DNA from: Gnetum montanum
Taxonomy: Eukaryota > Streptophyta > Gnetopsida > Gnetales > Gnetaceae
Reading direction: 5' to 3'
NCBI GenBank assembly: GCA_015680685.1
Contig: MNCI01007937.1
Location: forward strand, 1,118,007 to 1,180,006
Length of the DNA stretch: 62,000 bases
Position 1 is the first letter of the stretch; every line of letters starts with the position of its first letter. This document shows, piece after piece, positions 59,095 to 62,000 of the stretch. The position numbers were made by a program, and so were the translations under genes. The notes beneath the pieces were generated by a model, which was given only the letters and a program-made list of their open reading frames with translations, made no database searches and had not been told where the DNA came from.

Positions 59095-59500
59095 TAAAGT
59101 ACATAGGGTTCACATAGATGATGGTTCAGTAACCAATTTCATACCCTATACCATTGTTGAACATGTAGGCCTAATGGAACAAATGCAACACATGATGGCC
59201 TTTGCCCTTAAATCCTTTTATGGATCACAGGTTGTGGTCAAGGGTTCCATTTCTCTAGACTTTGTGATAGGGGAGTCATTCCTCATAATGGTAGATTTCT
59301 TGGTGGTAGAAGAGACACTAAGATTCAACCTCATCTTGGGAAGAGCTTAGCTAGCCTAATTATGGACCATGTCTTTACCCATTCACTAATAAATTCACTT
59401 ACCTTATGAGGGAGGTGAAATAGTTATTCATGGTGAAATCATAGTTTCCTTAGCTATTAACAACATTGATGTAGAGCAAGGATATGAAGTATAGTTTCAG
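59095..59500 (+). pseudogene. G3 aspartic protease domain
   Basis: Plus strand VHIDDGSVTNFIPYTIVEHVG, then GSISLDFVIGES and FLVVEETLRFNLILGRA. This is a retropepsin with DDGS in place of DSGS, as in many Tat/Ogre-type elements, and the ILGR flap-end motif. Two stops follow the motif. Beyond about 59700 no RT appears. Confidence 0.8.
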
Positions 59501-59700
59501 GAAGAAACTCTTGCTATTGGCCATAAAGTCCAAGATGTAGATGGAGCCAAAGAGTCTAAAATGAATAATGAAGAACCTGTTGATGCATCATGGGGAGAGC
59601 TCTCCTTCAACCTTATCAATGAAGGAGATGGAGAGTATAAACTAGTGCAAAATAAACCATATATGTTTCCCAATCTCTCAAAGATTAGGAAACACTTACA

Positions 59701-60699
59701 TAAATGACATATGTTCTTAACCCTTCCTACACCCTATGCACTTATAACCTTGTAATCATATGTACTCATAACCTGATAGCCTAGTTTATACTTTACTTAT
59801 GTATTTGTAATCTTGTTTTCCTTTACTCTAAATTATTTATTTGCATATAGCTTAAAGTTCACATTTACTTTACATTTTTTTACTTTTGAAGCCTTTTTCT
59901 TTTTTACTTTAAAAATCCAAAAACGCCATAAAAGTTTTAAAACTAAAAAACCCATAAAAATTCATAAAACATAAAATATCTAAAAAAATATGTTCTCTTT
60001 TATGTATTGTAATAGCCCGCCATGGCCTTAAATTGGCAAAAAACCTTATACCACATTTTCAATTTAGTTTACAACCTTGTTACCTAGTCGTTTTAGCCTT
60101 CTATTGCATGACAACCAAGTCTAGCCAATGTAGCCAAAACATAGATTACAATGTAGAATGATAACATAAACAAAACCATGACACTATAACATCATAACCA
60201 AATTTAAAATTTAAAACTTAAAAAATTTAAAATTAAAATTAAAGTTAAAATGTCCATAATATCATAACTATAGCCAAATAAACCATCCAAAAAAAGCTAT
60301 TTTGGCTAACAGTAGCCATACATCACCATCAACATCAAATCTAAACAACTAAAAACTATAAAGCAATTAAGGAAACTAAGGAGCATCTAGTTATGTAGGC
60401 ATAACGTCATCTCCACTCTTACCACTATGGTCATCGATGTCTTCTAGTGCTTATAACATGGCAACAAAAAATATTTTAGTAATCAACGCACATAAAGATA
60501 AAATAAATAACTTAAATAAAACTAAAAATAAGGCAAGAAAACGTGAGATAGTTCCAAAGCCACATGCTCTTTGGGAAAGTTCTAAAGGCCAATCTCTAGA
60601 TGGTGGAGGAGTTGGTATTCAGACATGTGGGCCCAACCCATGTCTCCAAGATCAATACCCATTAGGATATTAGTCTTGTTGATGTTGCTCCACATAGGG
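59701..60699. other. AT-rich DNA without genes
   Basis: Only low-complexity A/T-rich sequence. 60020-60050 resembles 17905-17935 (GGCCTTAAATTGGCAAAA). It may belong to the missing 3' part of G3, but no LTR was identified. Confidence 0.45.
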
Positions 60700-61960
60700 G
60701 GCTCATGCAAGAATGTGGCAGTGGATGTTTCCCTTGATGCAGTAGTAACCTAACAAGTAGGGGAATTATCTACAAGAACATTTTTAGTGATTATATTATA
60801 GACGTCCTATGCATTGATGCCCATCATAAACAATTTGAGCTTTCATCGCTCCATGACTTCATCCTTCAACCAGTGAAGGTAGGCATCCCATTTAGCTTTT
60901 TATATCAATTTGTAAGCCTTCTATGTATGAACTCACTCAAGGACTAAGCTGAAATAATATTTCCACTGACCAACCTTGTGGTTGATGAGATTTATTTGGA
61001 GCTTCTGCTTTGCTACCCATCTAGCAGGGCCAACGTTACCTTGAATTGCACTCTAACAACAATCCCAAGTTATCTCCTTGGTGTACAAGGGATCTCTGTT
61101 GTTTACTTTGGCTTCTATGAAGTCCTTGTAGTCCTTAAGGTTTGTTACCTTATCTTTTAACTTCTAATTCTCCTCCTTTAATGCTACAACTTATTCCCAT
61201 AGGAACTCATTGAAGCATATACATTCCTATAGGGACTTAGCACATGAGAGTGCACATCTAGTGGCACCCTCATATAGCCCACATGGGACATTATCCAAAT
61301 TATCAGGCAATGGAGGCAATGCATTTACCTTCATAGGCTTGTCAAGGTGCCATCTTAGTTTAGGTACTATAACCAACATAAAAATAATGTCCAACAAATT
61401 GAACCACTTAGCAATAGAAACTACATAACCATGGAAACTAAAAAAAATGAAAATATGAAAAAACATAAACATAAAATAAATAACAATAAAGGTAAAACAA
61501 GTTAAAACTCTTACCAATCTCAAGAGCTATCTACTATAGCTAGATGATCATATCTTCAGCTACATCCTACATAAATTCAAGTTTATTAGGGTTTTTCACC
61601 CATGGTTGCAAGTGGAAGGTGAAGGTAAAAGCTTATACCTATGGCTCTTGGGCTACAACAAGATCAGTAAGTAATCAACAACCATAGCTAAAGATAGACA
61701 TGAATCAACAAAAAATAATAGGTACAACACTTACAATTGAAAATCATACATACCTAAGAGATCCTTTGATGTGGAAATAGGAGGTTTACTTACATGAGGA
61801 TCCTCTAGCATGGCATCAAAGTGGGCCATAGAAGGAAAAAGAGGTATGTTTTCATCTTGCACCACATCATCATCATAATGTATTAATATCTACTCTTCTT
61901 GGCATCATAGTTCCTCCTCCTCTTAACACCTTCACTCCACCTTAGATGCCATTGTCACAA
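60700..61960 (-). pseudogene. Unidentified degenerate coding region with coiled coil
   Basis: Minus strand keeps one frame from about 61380 to 60750 with scattered stops: KLRWHLDKPMKVNALPPLP, NVPCGLYEGATRCALSCAKS, VVALKEEN-stop-KLKDKVTNLKDYKDFIEA (heptad pattern), GQWKYYFSLVLE and AKWDAYLHWLKDEVMER. Further upstream, 61950-61740 shows ENIPLFPSMAHFDAMLEDPH and then a possible GT...AG intron. Stops fall at likely Gln/Trp codons. I do not recognise the family; it may be another transposon-borne accessory gene. Confidence 0.4.
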
Positions 61961-62000
61961 CCCTAGCTACCCATTTTTGCTACTTATCTACAAGAACATT
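61961..62000. other. Window end
   Basis: Forty bases with nothing to assign; the degenerate minus-strand region may continue outside the window. Confidence 0.3.

Larger units (their letters stand above)
45267..59700 (+). mobile_element. G3: degenerate Ty3 element (5' LTR, gag, protease), split by G2
   Basis: A long LTR begins TGTTGACCTCTTGG at 45267, is interrupted at 46236-54777, and resumes to about 55640. It is followed by a primer-site-like TTTGGCACTAGAAGGAGGGC (from about 55650), gag-like frames and a retropepsin. No RT, RNase H or integrase was found before 59700 and no 3' LTR was recognised in the window. Linking the LTR to the gag-protease part is inference from order and spacing. 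Confidence 0.6.

Noticed and set aside
61227-61523. Hydrophobic N-terminal stretch on the minus strand considered as an envelope-like membrane protein
   Set aside because: The Phe-rich hydrophobic part is AT-rich and probably intron or leader; it is not continuous with the readable downstream part.

Overview
This is plant nuclear DNA, AT-rich and made almost entirely of transposable elements. Ty3/gypsy, Ty1/copia-like and L1-type LINE retrotransposons are nested in one another. The only host-gene traces are two broken fragments: a leucine-rich-repeat (LRR) fragment and a double-stranded-RNA-binding (DRB) fragment. No intact cellular gene, tRNA or rRNA was recognised. The density and nesting suggest intergenic DNA of a large seed-plant genome; the species cannot be fixed by reading alone.

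Layout. 1-369: end of a Ty3 LTR (family A) that interrupts a minus-strand LINE. 370-5126: that LINE, with intact ORF1 and an ORF2 in one frame broken only by four stops. 5949-7386: 5'-truncated LINE on the plus strand. 8505-12818: family A copy G1 (minus), which keeps gag and protease but has lost RT and integrase. 12819-18880: old unique-looking DNA with the LRR fragment (14007-14359) and a two-domain DRB pseudogene (15821-16441). 18881-33846: chromovirus (minus) with chromodomain but no RT, split at 22689-31826 by N1, a plus-strand non-autonomous family A element. N1 has perfect CTCAT target duplications, a gag frame, no pol, and a long extra reading frame of about 929 codons. 34270-41240: degenerate copia-like element C1 with a gag but no pol. 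41241-45266: repeat-rich spacer with inverted LTR-like arms, a 239-bp tandem duplication, palindromes and a 21/22-bp minisatellite. 45267-59700: degenerate Ty3 element G3 (LTR, gag, protease), its LTR split by G2 (46236-54772, minus, target duplication GTAGT), a family A copy with RT, RNase H and integrase but no gag core. 59700-62000: degraded DNA with a broken minus-strand coiled-coil frame.

How the parts relate. G1, G2, N1 and the fragment at 1-369 share LTR ends TGATGA...CTCATCA (the distal end of G1's LTR is diverged). G1, G2 and N1 share a tRNA-Asp-like primer site, and G2 and N1 share the polypurine tract TCATGGGGGTA. G1 and N1 also have clearly homologous gag. They look like one Athila/Tat-type family in which every copy here is defective in a different way; N1 could only move with proteins from a relative. 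Reading-frame decay in several elements is nearly all stop codons, mostly TAG where glutamine or tryptophan is expected, with few frameshifts. This fits deamination of methylated cytosine in silenced chromatin.
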